This document shows positions 20,384-30,152 of a DNA stretch of 64,000 nt, one piece after another. Under the pieces are notes generated by a model. The model made no database searches. It was not told the DNA's origin and saw only the letters and a program-made list of their open reading frames with translations. The translations under genes were made by a program, and so were the position numbers. Source of the stretch: Planctomycetes bacterium syqfu (GTDB lineage Bacteria; Planctomycetota; Phycisphaerae; Phycisphaerales; Phycisphaeraceae); contig CP087563.1 in assembly GCA_020974905.1 (NCBI GenBank), positions 124,001 to 188,000 of the forward strand. The letters are read 5' to 3'. The first letter of the stretch is position 1, and every line of letters begins with the position of its first letter.

Positions 20384-20497
20384 GTGGCTTCATCCTTGAA
20401 AAACTGGACCCCGATTATCCATTATTCTAGGCTTGGTTTGGTGCAGTTTCGACCCTGATTTTCTACAAGTTGAAATTTGTTCTCTAACCAGACACAG

Positions 20498-21400
20498 TTA
20501 CTTGAAAACGGTTGCCCAATAAAGCGATTTGACTGCATCGGCATCCATATCCGTGGTGACCTGAATATGTTTGGCATCACCGCGCAGTAACGTCATCCCG
20601 CGACTGTGTTGGCCACTGGTTTCAATCTCAACGGACTGCTGCTTAAGGGTGTAGTGGTCCAACCCCATCGCCCAGATGAACGGGAAAATGTCATACATCA
20701 CCGGCCCGGGTTTCCAGTGATGCACCGGCAGGAATTTCTGGATCGAATCATACAACGCCTGATGCAAAGCCGAGTCCTGCTGGGCGTAAATCTCGCATTC
20801 ATCCTTGGGGATCACAAACCGCCGCGTCACATCCCACGTCCCCATCACGATCGGTACGCCACTGGTAAAGACAATCTTCGATGCGTTGTAGTCAAAACAG
20901 ATGTTATGCTCCACGCGGTTTAAAGCCGTCTCACCTCCCATCAGCGCAATGGCTTTGATCTTCGAAGCGATCTCAGGTTTGCGACATAAGGCAGATGCAA
21001 TGTTGGTCAGTGGGGCGATGCAGCAAAGCACGATTTCGCCAGCATGCTGCTCCACGGTCTGGATGATCAGGTCCACCGCATCCATGCGAAAGTCGGCATC
21101 TGCCGGATCGTGAGGTTCTGCAAAACAGCGGTGATTCATGCAGTTATCCAGGTCATGCTGACGCTGCTTTTCACCGTCTGACATTGGACGCAGCGGATAC
21201 TGCATACCTGCTGCCACGGGGATGTCCGCCCGATCCAGATACCGGAGCAGACGCTTGATGAGTCGCGCCCGTTGATCCGACGGCCAGGTCACCGTGGTGA
21301 TCGCCTTGATCGCCAACTCCGGTCGCAGCAGGGCGAAGTGGATCGCCAATAAATCGTCGATATCCTGTCCGGGGTCCGTATCAATGAGAATCGGGGGCAT
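20498..21400 (-). CDS. Nucleoside hydrolase (inosine-uridine preferring family)
   Basis: Cleaves the N-glycosidic bond of ribonucleosides in purine or pyrimidine salvage. The calcium-binding aspartate cluster is near the N-terminus as DTDPGQDIDD (D7-D16). The IAPLTNIASAL and LMGGE segments in the middle are typical. There is no signal peptide. I start at ATG 21400; a longer reading begins at 21436. It is divergent from truA, with 99 bases between the start codons. Confidence 0.88.
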   Translation of the reverse strand: MPPILIDTDPGQDIDDLLAIHFALLRPELAIKAITTVTWPSDQRARLIKRLLRYLDRADIPVAAGMQYPLRPMSDGEKQRQHDLDNCMNHRCFAEPHDPADADFRMDAVDLIIQTVEQHAGEIVLCCIAPLTNIASALCRKPEIASKIKAIALMGGETALNRVEHNICFDYNASKIVFTSGVPIVMGTWDVTRRFVIPKDECEIYAQQDSALHQALYDSIQKFLPVHHWKPGPVMYDIFPFIWAMGLDHYTLKQQSVEIETSGQHSRGMTLLRGDAKHIQVTTDMDADAVKSLYWATVFK

Positions 21401-21499
21401 GGGTAAGCCTTTCGGTGCGGATGTGCGGTTTGGCAAGTCTAATTGTTCTCACAACGTATGCAAGCTGTGCTATCATCATGTTTTTGCTACTGGACATTG

Positions 21500-22273
21500 A
21501 TGGAATCTCAACGTTACAAACTCACCATCGCCTACGATGGCACGAATTTTCACGGGTGGCAACGGCAGACCACGCCCGATGGTCAGGTTCTGCGGACCGT
21601 GCAGGGTGAGATGATTATGGCCATGCAGCGACTCTTTGCCCAGCCGATCAATCTCGTCGGCGCCAGTCGCACGGACACCGGCGTGCATGCCATGGGACAG
21701 ATCGGACACTTCGATGCTGCCAGCCGGGTTCCGGTTGAACGTATGGCCAAGGCGATCACCGGCCGACTGCCTGATGACATTGAAGTCCGCAAAGCCGAAG
21801 TCGCACCGCCTGAGTTTGATGCCATTACGGACACCAAAAATAAACAATACCGCTATCGCCTGTTCTGTTCGGATCACCGACCGCTTGGCATGCGTCACAT
21901 GGTTTATCACTGTTTTTATGATCTTGATCTGGATCGCATGAATGATGCAGCCAGGCGCCTCATCGGCACGCATGATGTCGAAGGACTCTCTGCTGCGGGT
22001 CACGGTCGAGCCAACACCGTCCGTACGATTTATGATTGTCAGGTCAGCAAACACGGTGACGAGTTTCACATCGTCGTTCAGGGTAGCGGGTTTCTGTACA
22101 ATATGGTGCGTATCATCGCTGGGACACTCATGGAAGTCGGGCGGGGGCATTTTGAACCAACCGTCATCGACACCATCCTTGAAACCGCAGACCGGCGACA
22201 TGCTGGCCCGACCCTCCCGCCCCAAGGTCTTTGCCTGGAATGGATCTCCTACGACGAGGTAAATCCGACTTGA
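21500..22273 (+). CDS. truA: tRNA pseudouridine(38-40) synthase
   Basis: Makes pseudouridine at positions 38-40 of the tRNA anticodon arm. The catalytic aspartate D59 is in GASRTDTGVHA. The IAYDGTNFHGWQRQ opening and the GSGFLYNMVRIIAGTL segment are family markers. From ATG 21500, with GGA just upstream, the length is 257 residues, which is normal. The next gene starts inside its stop codon (TTGA), so the two are translationally coupled. Confidence 0.96.
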   Translation: MESQRYKLTIAYDGTNFHGWQRQTTPDGQVLRTVQGEMIMAMQRLFAQPINLVGASRTDTGVHAMGQIGHFDAASRVPVERMAKAITGRLPDDIEVRKAEVAPPEFDAITDTKNKQYRYRLFCSDHRPLGMRHMVYHCFYDLDLDRMNDAARRLIGTHDVEGLSAAGHGRANTVRTIYDCQVSKHGDEFHIVVQGSGFLYNMVRIIAGTLMEVGRGHFEPTVIDTILETADRRHAGPTLPPQGLCLEWISYDEVNPT

Positions 22274-23430
22274 CGATTCTGCATATCATCACGCGATTGA
22301 TTCTTGGAGGCGCCCAGAAAAACACGGTGCTTTGCGCCAAGGCACAGGTGGCAGCAGGGCATCGCGTGATCATTGCCTACGGTCCGATCTATGGCCCGGA
22401 AGGTTCACTGCTTGCTGAAGCACAAAAGGCGGGGGTCCAAACGGTGGAACTCTCATCGATGCGACGAGCAATCCTGCCACACCATGATGTGATCTCCTAC
22501 TTCCAACTGCGCAAACTCATCAAACAGACCAAGCCCGACATCGTGCATACGCACTCAAGCAAGGCAGGCATCACCGGACGCCTGGCAGCCTGGCATTGTC
22601 ATGTTCACGGTGTTGTTCATACGGTCCACGGATTGCCGTTTCATGACAAACAACCCCGCTGGGTGCATCAGCTTTATGTCACGCTTGAACGCATGGCAGC
22701 AAAACGCTGTCACAAGATCGTGGGCATTACCCAGGCCATGATCGATGCTTTTGTCGAAAAACACATCGGCAAATCCGAGCAATATGACGTGATCCCCAGT
22801 GGCGTGAGTGTTGACGAATTTCAATCTCCCACCGCTGACCGACATCACACGCGTAAAGCCTATGGCATTCCCGACACCGCGCCGGTCGTGGGGATCGTCG
22901 CCCGACTGGATCCACTCAAGGGGCATCATGACCTGCTGGACATCTTCCCCGAGTTACTTAAACGACATCCTGATTTGAGAATGTTTTTTGTTGGTGATGG
23001 TTGGGACCGCGAACGGATTGAAAAACGCATTGAAGACAAAGGTTGGGATAAGCAGGTCATTCTCGGCGGGTTGGTGCCACCGTCTCAAGTGCCCTCGCTG
23101 CTTGGTGCGATGGACATCATGGCTTTGCCTTCATATCAGGAAGGACAAGGCCGGACACTCGTCGAAGCACTGCTTTGTGATTGTGCGATCGTCGGCTATG
23201 ACGTGGGCGGGATCGGCGAGGTCTGCATCGACAATCAAACCGGGCGACTGGTCAAAGTCGGTGATAAAGACCAACTGATGCATGCCATCGATCAACTGCT
23301 TGAAGACGAACCCCAACGCAAGGCATTGGCAGCAGCGGGTAAGCAGCATGTGATGGAGAACTTCACCGAAGCCGTGATGGTGGAACGGTTGGCAAAATTG
23401 TACGGGCAAATGCTTGGCCACAACGACTGA
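22270..23430 (+). CDS. GT4-family glycosyltransferase
   Basis: Retaining glycosyltransferase with two Rossmann halves. The N-terminal half opens ILHIITRLILGGAQKNT. The linker has IPSGVSVDEF, and the C-terminal half has ARLDPLKGHHDLL and the nucleotide-sugar site EGQGRTLVEAL. TTG 22270 overlaps the truA stop by four bases and has GAGG upstream; the longer reading would run deep into truA. It probably builds a surface or capsular polysaccharide. The acceptor cannot be read. It does not resemble BshA, despite the BshB1-like gene further on. Confidence 0.88.
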   Translation: MTILHIITRLILGGAQKNTVLCAKAQVAAGHRVIIAYGPIYGPEGSLLAEAQKAGVQTVELSSMRRAILPHHDVISYFQLRKLIKQTKPDIVHTHSSKAGITGRLAAWHCHVHGVVHTVHGLPFHDKQPRWVHQLYVTLERMAAKRCHKIVGITQAMIDAFVEKHIGKSEQYDVIPSGVSVDEFQSPTADRHHTRKAYGIPDTAPVVGIVARLDPLKGHHDLLDIFPELLKRHPDLRMFFVGDGWDRERIEKRIEDKGWDKQVILGGLVPPSQVPSLLGAMDIMALPSYQEGQGRTLVEALLCDCAIVGYDVGGIGEVCIDNQTGRLVKVGDKDQLMHAIDQLLEDEPQRKALAAAGKQHVMENFTEAVMVERLAKLYGQMLGHND

Positions 23431-23456
23431 CAGTTGGTAACCTTGTAACAGACGTG

Positions 23457-25541
23457 ATGAGGAAGATTCACACAATTTGGCTGGCAACGCTATGGGCAAT
23501 CCTGTTCAGCCCAATGCTCCACGCACAGGCTCAGGATGCGCCCGAGGTGATCAGTCACTGGACCTTTGCCCGTCCCATGATTCAGCAACTGGATATCCAG
23601 TTGGAGAATCATGCCAACATTCAATACGACAGCCCGGTCAAAGTCATCATCGCCCGATCCAGTATCCGAACCCGTGTCCTGGCGCGTGACCTGCTTGCAA
23701 GTGGCATTTCCGATCCGTCGGATGTCGGCAAAGCCATGGTGTTCTATGGCACGATGATCTACGAACACCTTGATGAACTGGATCGTCTCTTCAAACGCCT
23801 GCCCGATGTCCCGACCATGGAACGTGACGGGGTGGTTCCCACGGAGCATCAACGCCGGATGTTCCTGCTGCTCAAACCGCCTTTGGAACGTTTTGCCCAG
23901 AACCCCATCAGCAAACTCCGGCTCAATGTCCTTTATCCAGGACAGGTTCGCAATCGCGTGTCGTTGGCTTTTGCACCCTTGGCTGATGCGCTGGAAGCGG
24001 CCAATCTCCCAACGATCCGTAATGTCTGGTTACCGGCGAGGGAATCACAGATCACAATCGATCAGGTGGATCAAATCATCGCCCGTTTTGATGCCCTGGA
24101 AATGGATAAGACCCGACTCCCGGTCAAGGACATTTTAAATCGTGTTAAACCTGCTGTGTTGATTCAAGAGTATCAGCCGCTGGTTTTTCAGACCTGTAAA
24201 CTCATGGAGCAGGTGGTCAATACACTTCAGATCATCCAGAAGCATCCCACGGGTTTCATTCTTGCTCGTCCGTTGATCATTCAGCAGTTTGAAGATGGCC
24301 TGGAGAATTACCAGAACCCGCAACGTCGCGCACATGGTGCAGGGCAGTTGAACATGGTGTTGTCGTTTGAGGATGTGATCATTCGCCTAGATCAACTGCT
24401 TGATCAATTGCAGGACACGTTGGTGTACGAGCAACTTTTGGCAAAGACGATTGAGTCCGGTGACAGTGGTCGGATTGAGCCGATGCATCGTTGGTTGCAT
24501 GGCGTATTGGATAACTGGTATCACATCCGTCGTCTGACGCATTCGGTGGATCACGCGTTTGTGCCCTCCGATGACATCCTCGACGGACGCTGGTCAAACA
24601 TCCGGAAAGAACTCGCCAGGATCACGCAGGGCATGATCGAGAATCTGCCTTTGGCGTTAAGCGGTCAGCATCAGCAATGGCTTGATGAATGTGACACGAC
24701 ACGCGGTTTGTTTGAAGACATGATGCACTTGCCGATGCTTATCACGCATCGTTCGCAGGGACTTTTTACCCCGCTGAAAATTCAGGCTCAGAATCTGTTG
24801 GGCTTAACTGGCGCCCGAGCCGGTTCGGTGGTGATGTCATCGCATACACGCTTGATCAGCTTGTCACGACAATGGCGAGATGCGGACATGCTCCTGCGAT
24901 ACCAACCCCGTGGGATATTTGCTGATGACAGTCAGACCATCAAGGACCGGATTGTTACCGATGTGAAAAGTTGGGTGCAGCGTTGGCAGCGCGAAGATGA
25001 ATCTGAACCTCAAGCCGCCGGGGCAATCTTGCAGACGGCTTTGGAATTGGTGGAATCTGCCGAGCAACTCAATGAAGTCATTTTCGCAGCACAGGACCAG
25101 TTGTATCAACGGATGGGGATTCTTGATCTGGATCAGGCGACCTGTGACGAAATGCTCGCACGCATCCCGGTTCACAGCAAGGAAATCATCCGACTCTTTG
25201 CCGATGGCAGTAACCCACAGGACATGAAGCTTAATCTCCAACGCGTGCATGATGACCTGTCCTATCTCGTTGCGCTGGGACGTGTGACAGCCATGTATCG
25301 CGATTACACCCCCACGGATCGTAATGCGCCAGCAAGCATGATTCTCAGTCGATTGATCTGGCAACCAGCCAGCGATGAGTTTGACCCGCAGTTGACGCAG
25401 TTGTGTACCGCGCTGTGTCTGACGGCACGTCAATGGACATTCGAACGCAAGCAGGATGATCCCAAACACCGTCGTGAATTGGTCAACCAAATGCGCGACC
25501 TTGGGAATAAAATCAATGCCCGTCTGGATGAATTGAAGTAA
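23457..25541 (+). CDS. Large secreted protein of unknown function
   Basis: A protein of 694 residues with a clear signal peptide (TIWLATLWAILFSPMLHAQA) and an otherwise soluble, mostly helical mature part rich in leucine, aspartate, arginine and glutamine. I recognise no catalytic motif, repeats or transmembrane segment. It starts 26 bases after the glycosyltransferase stop, so it may be co-transcribed with truA and that enzyme. GTG 23454 is an alternative start. A periplasmic role is inferred only from the signal peptide. Confidence 0.75.
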   Translation: MRKIHTIWLATLWAILFSPMLHAQAQDAPEVISHWTFARPMIQQLDIQLENHANIQYDSPVKVIIARSSIRTRVLARDLLASGISDPSDVGKAMVFYGTMIYEHLDELDRLFKRLPDVPTMERDGVVPTEHQRRMFLLLKPPLERFAQNPISKLRLNVLYPGQVRNRVSLAFAPLADALEAANLPTIRNVWLPARESQITIDQVDQIIARFDALEMDKTRLPVKDILNRVKPAVLIQEYQPLVFQTCKLMEQVVNTLQIIQKHPTGFILARPLIIQQFEDGLENYQNPQRRAHGAGQLNMVLSFEDVIIRLDQLLDQLQDTLVYEQLLAKTIESGDSGRIEPMHRWLHGVLDNWYHIRRLTHSVDHAFVPSDDILDGRWSNIRKELARITQGMIENLPLALSGQHQQWLDECDTTRGLFEDMMHLPMLITHRSQGLFTPLKIQAQNLLGLTGARAGSVVMSSHTRLISLSRQWRDADMLLRYQPRGIFADDSQTIKDRIVTDVKSWVQRWQREDESEPQAAGAILQTALELVESAEQLNEVIFAAQDQLYQRMGILDLDQATCDEMLARIPVHSKEIIRLFADGSNPQDMKLNLQRVHDDLSYLVALGRVTAMYRDYTPTDRNAPASMILSRLIWQPASDEFDPQLTQLCTALCLTARQWTFERKQDDPKHRRELVNQMRDLGNKINARLDELK

Positions 25542-25578
25542 CCCATTTTTTCAAAGCGAAGTATCCAAGGAGCCAATC

Positions 25579-26259
25579 ATGGCCAACATACTTGTCGTCG
25601 GCCCACACCCGGATGATCAGGAACTGGGGATGGGGGGCACCATTCTCAGCCTTGCTGCACAGGGACATAACATCCTGCTTCTGGATATGACCAATGGCGA
25701 ACCCACACCGCTGGGATCACCGGAACAACGTGAAATCGAATGGACCAAGGCAGCGGAGATTCTTGGCGTCAAGCGTCGACTGCTTGGACTTCCCAATCGT
25801 TTTGTGACCCATAGCGTTGAAGCAAGACACAAGGTTGCTGGCGTGATTCGTGAGCATCAGGCGAGTATTGTGTTCCTGCCGTACTTCGAAGATGCACATC
25901 CGGATCATGTTGCAGTGACGCGCATCGTCGAAGACGCGCGCTTTGATGCCAAGTTGTCCAAGATCGATTTACCCGGTGATCCGATTTATCCCAAGTGGAT
26001 GATTTACTATTACTGCACGCATTTGAGACACGTTGCCAACCCGAGCTTTTGTCTGGATATCTCGCCGTACATGGATAAGAAGATCGAAGCGATCGAGGCG
26101 TATGAAACTCAATTCGTTTTGCCGGAGAAAAACCGCAAGGTGGTTGCCTGGTTACGACAGATGAACGGCTATATGGGTTCGCGCATCGGCGTTGAATATG
26201 CTGAGCCGTTTTTCATGCGTGAACCGTTGGGCCTCAATTCGCTGGACGCTCTGGCGTAG
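25579..26259 (+). CDS. PIG-L/LmbE-type N-acetylglucosamine deacetylase, BshB1-like
   Basis: Zinc deacetylase. The metal motif is HPDDQE (H10, D12, D13) and a second cluster AHPDH lies at 106-110. The C-terminal MGSRIGVEYAEPFFMREPLGL is very like the bacillithiol enzyme BshB1, which deacetylates GlcNAc-malate. Length of 226 residues fits. A bacillithiol role is plausible, but no bshA or bshC is in the window, so another GlcNAc conjugate is possible. GGAG lies about ten bases before the ATG. Confidence 0.88.
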   Translation: MANILVVGPHPDDQELGMGGTILSLAAQGHNILLLDMTNGEPTPLGSPEQREIEWTKAAEILGVKRRLLGLPNRFVTHSVEARHKVAGVIREHQASIVFLPYFEDAHPDHVAVTRIVEDARFDAKLSKIDLPGDPIYPKWMIYYYCTHLRHVANPSFCLDISPYMDKKIEAIEAYETQFVLPEKNRKVVAWLRQMNGYMGSRIGVEYAEPFFMREPLGLNSLDALA

Positions 26260-26393
26260 CTGTCACCCAGGTTCTGGCGGTCACCCAATATCCCAACCAA
26301 TCCCGACATAAAGCGCTCTGGACAGTTGCAGGTGGACTTGCTATTCTCATGGACTGACAATTAGTAATTCACTGTGACAAAATAAAGTCCATC

Positions 26394-28514
26394 ATGAAAA
26401 ATCAAGTCACCACCACGCACAGTTACAACGCACAGCATTCACCTGCTGGCGCATTTTTCAGCTTCACCTGCGGGAAATTCGGGAGTCAAGGCGGGATCGC
26501 TGCTGAATCAGGCGGGCCGGCCAATCAGGATATTCACATCGGTTACAAAGTCGGCAAGCCAAGTGATCCGGGCCAACTGATGTGTCTGCCATTCTTCGAA
26601 GGTGCGGACTCCGACGAAGCTGCACGTTTTGATGTTGAAAAAGAATCCAATTCGGATAAGCCGATCAGCGTCCGCGCTATCGAACCCAAGTTGATCGGTC
26701 GTGACTATCAACTACTCCAAGATGTCTGGCAGACCGGGCCGATGACGCTGAGCATCCATACGCCATGTCCGTCGATTCCCGATCCTGAGTTTGCCACCAC
26801 GCAGGAGCTTCGCAAAGCCTTGCGTCCTGCGGTCACATCAACGTTGACATTGGATAACTCGAAAAATGATCAACCGATGACGCTGGTCTTTTCCATGGCT
26901 TTTGGACATGGTGCAGCAAAGATTCATGATGGGCTTGGTGACAAGCGAGTCGGTTTTTCAATTCTCCAAACCATGGGTCTTGCTTTTGAATTAGCTGATG
27001 AGAACGCTTGTCTGACGCCGTTCCAACACTTCACCGTTGAGTCCGGGCTAGCTGCCAAGGCTCAGCCGGTCTTTGGGCTTGGTGGCACGATTGGCGTTTT
27101 CGTGACCGTCGAAGCAGGGCAGAAGACGCAACTCAACATCGCTTTGGCAAGTTACAATTCAGCCATAGCCACCACCGGCATTGAAAGTCGGTATTACTAC
27201 ACACGTCTGTTTGCCAACCTCACCGATGTGCTCAATGATGCACTGGATCACATCGACGAACCCCTGGCAATCGACCCGGCCTACCAGCAGGCCTACGACA
27301 AACTCACCAGTCAACAGCAGTGGCTCATCGCTCATGCCACGCATAGCTACTTCGGTTCGACCCAATTAATGGATGTGGCAGGTAAGCCGTATTGGATCGT
27401 CAATGAAGGCGAATACTGCATGATCAACACGCTGGATTTAAGTGTCGATCACCTGTTTTTTGAACTCAAACAAAACCCGTGGGTCGTACGCAATGTCCTG
27501 GATCGGTTCCTGGAACACTACAGCTATTTCGACGAAGTGACGTTGCCCGGAACAGACGAAACATGGCCCGGCGGGATCAGCTTCACCCATGACCAGGGCG
27601 TGTTTAACAACTTTACCCCCAAAGGTACATCCAGTTACGAGGTCACCGAAGAGCCCGGTTGTTTCAGTCACATGACCCAGGAACAGCTTTGCAACTGGTC
27701 ACTGATGGCAGCAAGCTACGTCAGCCAAACCAACGATCAAAACTGGCTTCAAGCCAATCGTCATGTGATCCTTGCCTGTCTCCAATCAATGCTTAACCGC
27801 GATCATCACGACCCTGCCAAGCGCACCGGCGTGATGCAATTCGACTCCTCACGCTGCGGGAAGATGGGGCAGGAGATCACCACCTACGACTCACTGGATC
27901 ACTCGCTGGCGCAGTCGCGAAATAATCTTTACATCGCCATCAAGGGTTGGGCGACCTACCTGGGATTGGCCATGCTCCTTGGAGAACTCGGAGAAGCGAT
28001 GTCCAACGAAGCTGAGGCTGCTGCCAAGCGCGCCGCTGCGACGGTGATCAAACAGGTTCAGCCCGATGGCACATTACCTGCGGTCTTCGAAGCTCAGAAC
28101 CCCGGCCATGTCTCAAGGATTTTACCAGCCATTGAGGGGTTGGTATACCCAATGCACTGGGGCAAGTCCGGCCAGGCGGTGTTGGATGCCAATGGACCGT
28201 TTGCCGAATTACGCAAGGTGCTCAAGACGCACACGCAAACGCTGCTGAACTCAGGCAAGAACCATTTCCCGGATGGTGGTATCCGACTTTCGAGCACCAG
28301 TGCCAACAGTTGGCTGAGCAAGATCAGCATCTTCCAGCACGTTGCAAACCGACTCTTTGAAATCGACACCACGTCATCCGATGCATCCCATATCAACTGG
28401 CTCACCGGTGAGCAAAGCTCGTATTTTGCAATGAGTGACCAGTTTGTCGATGGCGTTGCCAAAGGTAGCAAGTACTACCCGCGAATCGTCACCAACTGGC
28501 TTTGGCTGGACTGA
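26394..28514 (+). CDS. GH52 beta-xylosidase
   Basis: The 706-residue protein aligns by eye over its whole length with the Geobacillus GH52 beta-xylosidase. Shared segments are HSPAGAFFSFT, GKPYWIVNEGEY, GGISFTHDQGV, CFSHMTQEQL, TTYDSLDHSL, ISIFQHVANR and GSKYYPR. The nucleophile is most likely E338 (VNEGEY) and the acid/base D499 (TTYDSLD). It has no signal peptide, so it should hydrolyse imported xylo-oligosaccharides in the cytoplasm. GH52 is a small family. No transporter or regulator flanks it. The 134-base gap upstream has no clear promoter. Confidence 0.93.
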   Translation: MKNQVTTTHSYNAQHSPAGAFFSFTCGKFGSQGGIAAESGGPANQDIHIGYKVGKPSDPGQLMCLPFFEGADSDEAARFDVEKESNSDKPISVRAIEPKLIGRDYQLLQDVWQTGPMTLSIHTPCPSIPDPEFATTQELRKALRPAVTSTLTLDNSKNDQPMTLVFSMAFGHGAAKIHDGLGDKRVGFSILQTMGLAFELADENACLTPFQHFTVESGLAAKAQPVFGLGGTIGVFVTVEAGQKTQLNIALASYNSAIATTGIESRYYYTRLFANLTDVLNDALDHIDEPLAIDPAYQQAYDKLTSQQQWLIAHATHSYFGSTQLMDVAGKPYWIVNEGEYCMINTLDLSVDHLFFELKQNPWVVRNVLDRFLEHYSYFDEVTLPGTDETWPGGISFTHDQGVFNNFTPKGTSSYEVTEEPGCFSHMTQEQLCNWSLMAASYVSQTNDQNWLQANRHVILACLQSMLNRDHHDPAKRTGVMQFDSSRCGKMGQEITTYDSLDHSLAQSRNNLYIAIKGWATYLGLAMLLGELGEAMSNEAEAAAKRAAATVIKQVQPDGTLPAVFEAQNPGHVSRILPAIEGLVYPMHWGKSGQAVLDANGPFAELRKVLKTHTQTLLNSGKNHFPDGGIRLSSTSANSWLSKISIFQHVANRLFEIDTTSSDASHINWLTGEQSSYFAMSDQFVDGVAKGSKYYPRIVTNWLWLD

Positions 28515-28532
28515 TTGGTTACTGAATGACAA

Positions 28533-28574
28533 CAAAAAATCCTTGAGCATCAGATTGATATGACGCTCAAGGAT
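28533..28574 (-). terminator. Terminator between convergent genes
   Basis: ATCCTTGAGC pairs with GCTCAAGGAT across 16 bases. On the minus strand it is followed by six T residues, so it mainly ends the methyltransferase transcript and may also serve the GH52 gene. Confidence 0.8.
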
Positions 28575-28609
28575 GATTGATTTTGGAACTTGATTTGGTT
28601 TGTCGCGTA

Positions 28610-29476
28610 TTACGCAGCTATGCGTGTGGGCTGGGTGGTTTCCTGTGCCATGGGTTTTCGGCAGACAAACAAGCCGATGTCGCCAAGACGTTCGTAGGTC
28701 TTGCAGCGTTTCATGATTTCATAATCCGCACGCTGGAGTTTCCAGACCATATTCCACATTTTGCGTGGCAACAGGCGATAGAACCGTTGCAACACCGAAA
28801 AGCGACGTTCGGATTGGACTTCAAACGTATCGCGGATCAGGTTGATTTCTTCAAGCGTGAGTTTGCGTTCGTCTTCGGTGATGTGCACGTGATCGTCCTG
28901 CGATGAATCTCGCGGCGCGATCTTGAGCAGTAACTTGGATTCACGAATGCGTTCGAGAATGGTGTCGCCCAGGGGTTCTTTGAAGATGGCAACACCGCCG
29001 GGCTTGAGCACGCGGCTGAGTTGATCGAGCACTGCTGGGATATCCACATGATGAAGAATGTCCACGCCGGTGACGACGTCAAAGGTGTTGTCTTCAAAAG
29101 CCAGATTCTCACCGGGCATCACGTGAAATTCACAGCGGTCTTGAAGATCGCATTGGGCAGCGAGCTTGCGGGCCACGCGACAGTTGCCTTCGGAGATGTC
29201 AATGCCGGTGACATGAAAGCCGACCTTGGCAAGGACAACGCTGGCTGTCCCCATCCCGCAACCGAACTCCAGGAGTTTCTGCCCGCTGTGCTGATACACA
29301 TTGCGGACTTCGCGAATCAGAGACCAGTACGGACTCCAGGGACGCAGTTGATCACTGGTGGCTGGGGCAAAGTCGACTTTCTGCAGTTCATGCGTGGTCG
29401 AATACTGGTCATAGTATGCGGCTTCGCGCTTCTGACGGTCGGTGAGTTCGCCTTTTAGCTCGGTGGTTTGATCCAT
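28610..29476 (-). CDS. Class I SAM-dependent methyltransferase
   Basis: The SAM-binding glycine motif is LLEFGCGMGTASVVLAK, followed by GIDISEGN and the VDILHHV segment. The C-terminal 100 residues are basic and aromatic (FYRLLPRKMWNMVWKLQ), which may be a substrate or membrane-surface region. The substrate is unknown; lipid, quinone or sugar methylation are all possible. The start is taken at ATG 29476, with a longer reading possible from 29512. It is a single gene with its own terminator. Confidence 0.85.
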   Translation of the reverse strand: MDQTTELKGELTDRQKREAAYYDQYSTTHELQKVDFAPATSDQLRPWSPYWSLIREVRNVYQHSGQKLLEFGCGMGTASVVLAKVGFHVTGIDISEGNCRVARKLAAQCDLQDRCEFHVMPGENLAFEDNTFDVVTGVDILHHVDIPAVLDQLSRVLKPGGVAIFKEPLGDTILERIRESKLLLKIAPRDSSQDDHVHITEDERKLTLEEINLIRDTFEVQSERRFSVLQRFYRLLPRKMWNMVWKLQRADYEIMKRCKTYERLGDIGLFVCRKPMAQETTQPTRIAA

Positions 29477-29685
29477 AATGTAAATCCCGTTTTGATCTCG
29501 GACTTGATGCAAAATAACGTGTCAGTTCTCAAACATCACAACTGATACATTCTGCTTATTCGGCATAATCGGAATCCGGCTTGATTCAAATTGGAAGTGG
29601 GATGTGCATTTAGGGCTGATAACCGTGGTGGGACACATGAGATAAGGCAGGGGGATTCATAAAATGAGAAATTCTTGATTGGGAT

Positions 29686-29714
29686 TTGCAATGTCCAAAA
29701 AACTTTGGCATAAT
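29686..29714 (+). promoter_or_regulatory. Promoter of rpsU
   Basis: TTGCAA at 29686-29691 and CATAAT at 29709-29714 are separated by exactly 17 bases, about 50 bases before the rpsU start. Confidence 0.7.
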
Positions 29715-29767
29715 ACGCGACTCGACATGGATTTGTTACTTTTACCCATCAGGAATGGTGAAAACTT

Positions 29768-29971
29768 ATGGCAATTCGGATTAAAGCTCGTCCAGGTGAA
29801 TCAGCACAGCAATTGATGCGTCGTTTCAAAAAGCTCTGTGAAAAAGAAGGTCTCACCAAGGACGTCAAGCGTCGCGCCTACTATGAAAAGCCCTCCGAAC
29901 GCAAGCAACGTGCAGTCCGCAAAGCTGCCAAGCGCGTTGAAACCGGTGGCCGCTCAACCAAGCGCCGCTAA
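29768..29971 (+). CDS. rpsU: 30S ribosomal protein bS21
   Basis: A 67-residue, very basic protein of the small ribosomal subunit, needed in early translation initiation. It shows the family pattern: an N-terminal strand, a central RRFKKLCEKEG-like helix, then a Lys/Arg-rich tail (KRRAYYEKPSERKQR). AGGA and GGTG precede the ATG. It is monocistronic, between a good promoter and a strong terminator. Confidence 0.95.
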   Translation: MAIRIKARPGESAQQLMRRFKKLCEKEGLTKDVKRRAYYEKPSERKQRAVRKAAKRVETGGRSTKRR

Positions 29972-30036
29972 TACGCAAGCAGACTCACTGATTGCCTGTT
30001 GATCAAATCGGCAGGGCAGTCAGACACACATATACT

Positions 30037-30081
30037 GACCAGGCGAAGTCTTTGAATCAAAGATTTCGCCTGGTCTTGTTT
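30037..30081 (+). terminator. Strong terminator of rpsU
   Basis: GACCAGGCGAA and TCTTTGA pair, with one mismatch between them, to their complements around a single-base centre; TTGTTT follows. The stem is about 18 base pairs. Confidence 0.88.
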
Positions 30082-30152
30082 GTATGGGAGGGGGAAGGCG
30101 ACGCGTTGCAGTCTCGTGCTGGTCGTATACCTGATGATCGCATGAGGATTAT

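Noticed and set aside
22270-26259. Bacillithiol operon (bshA next to bshB1)
   Set aside because: The GT4 enzyme lacks BshA features, and an unrelated 694-residue gene separates the two.
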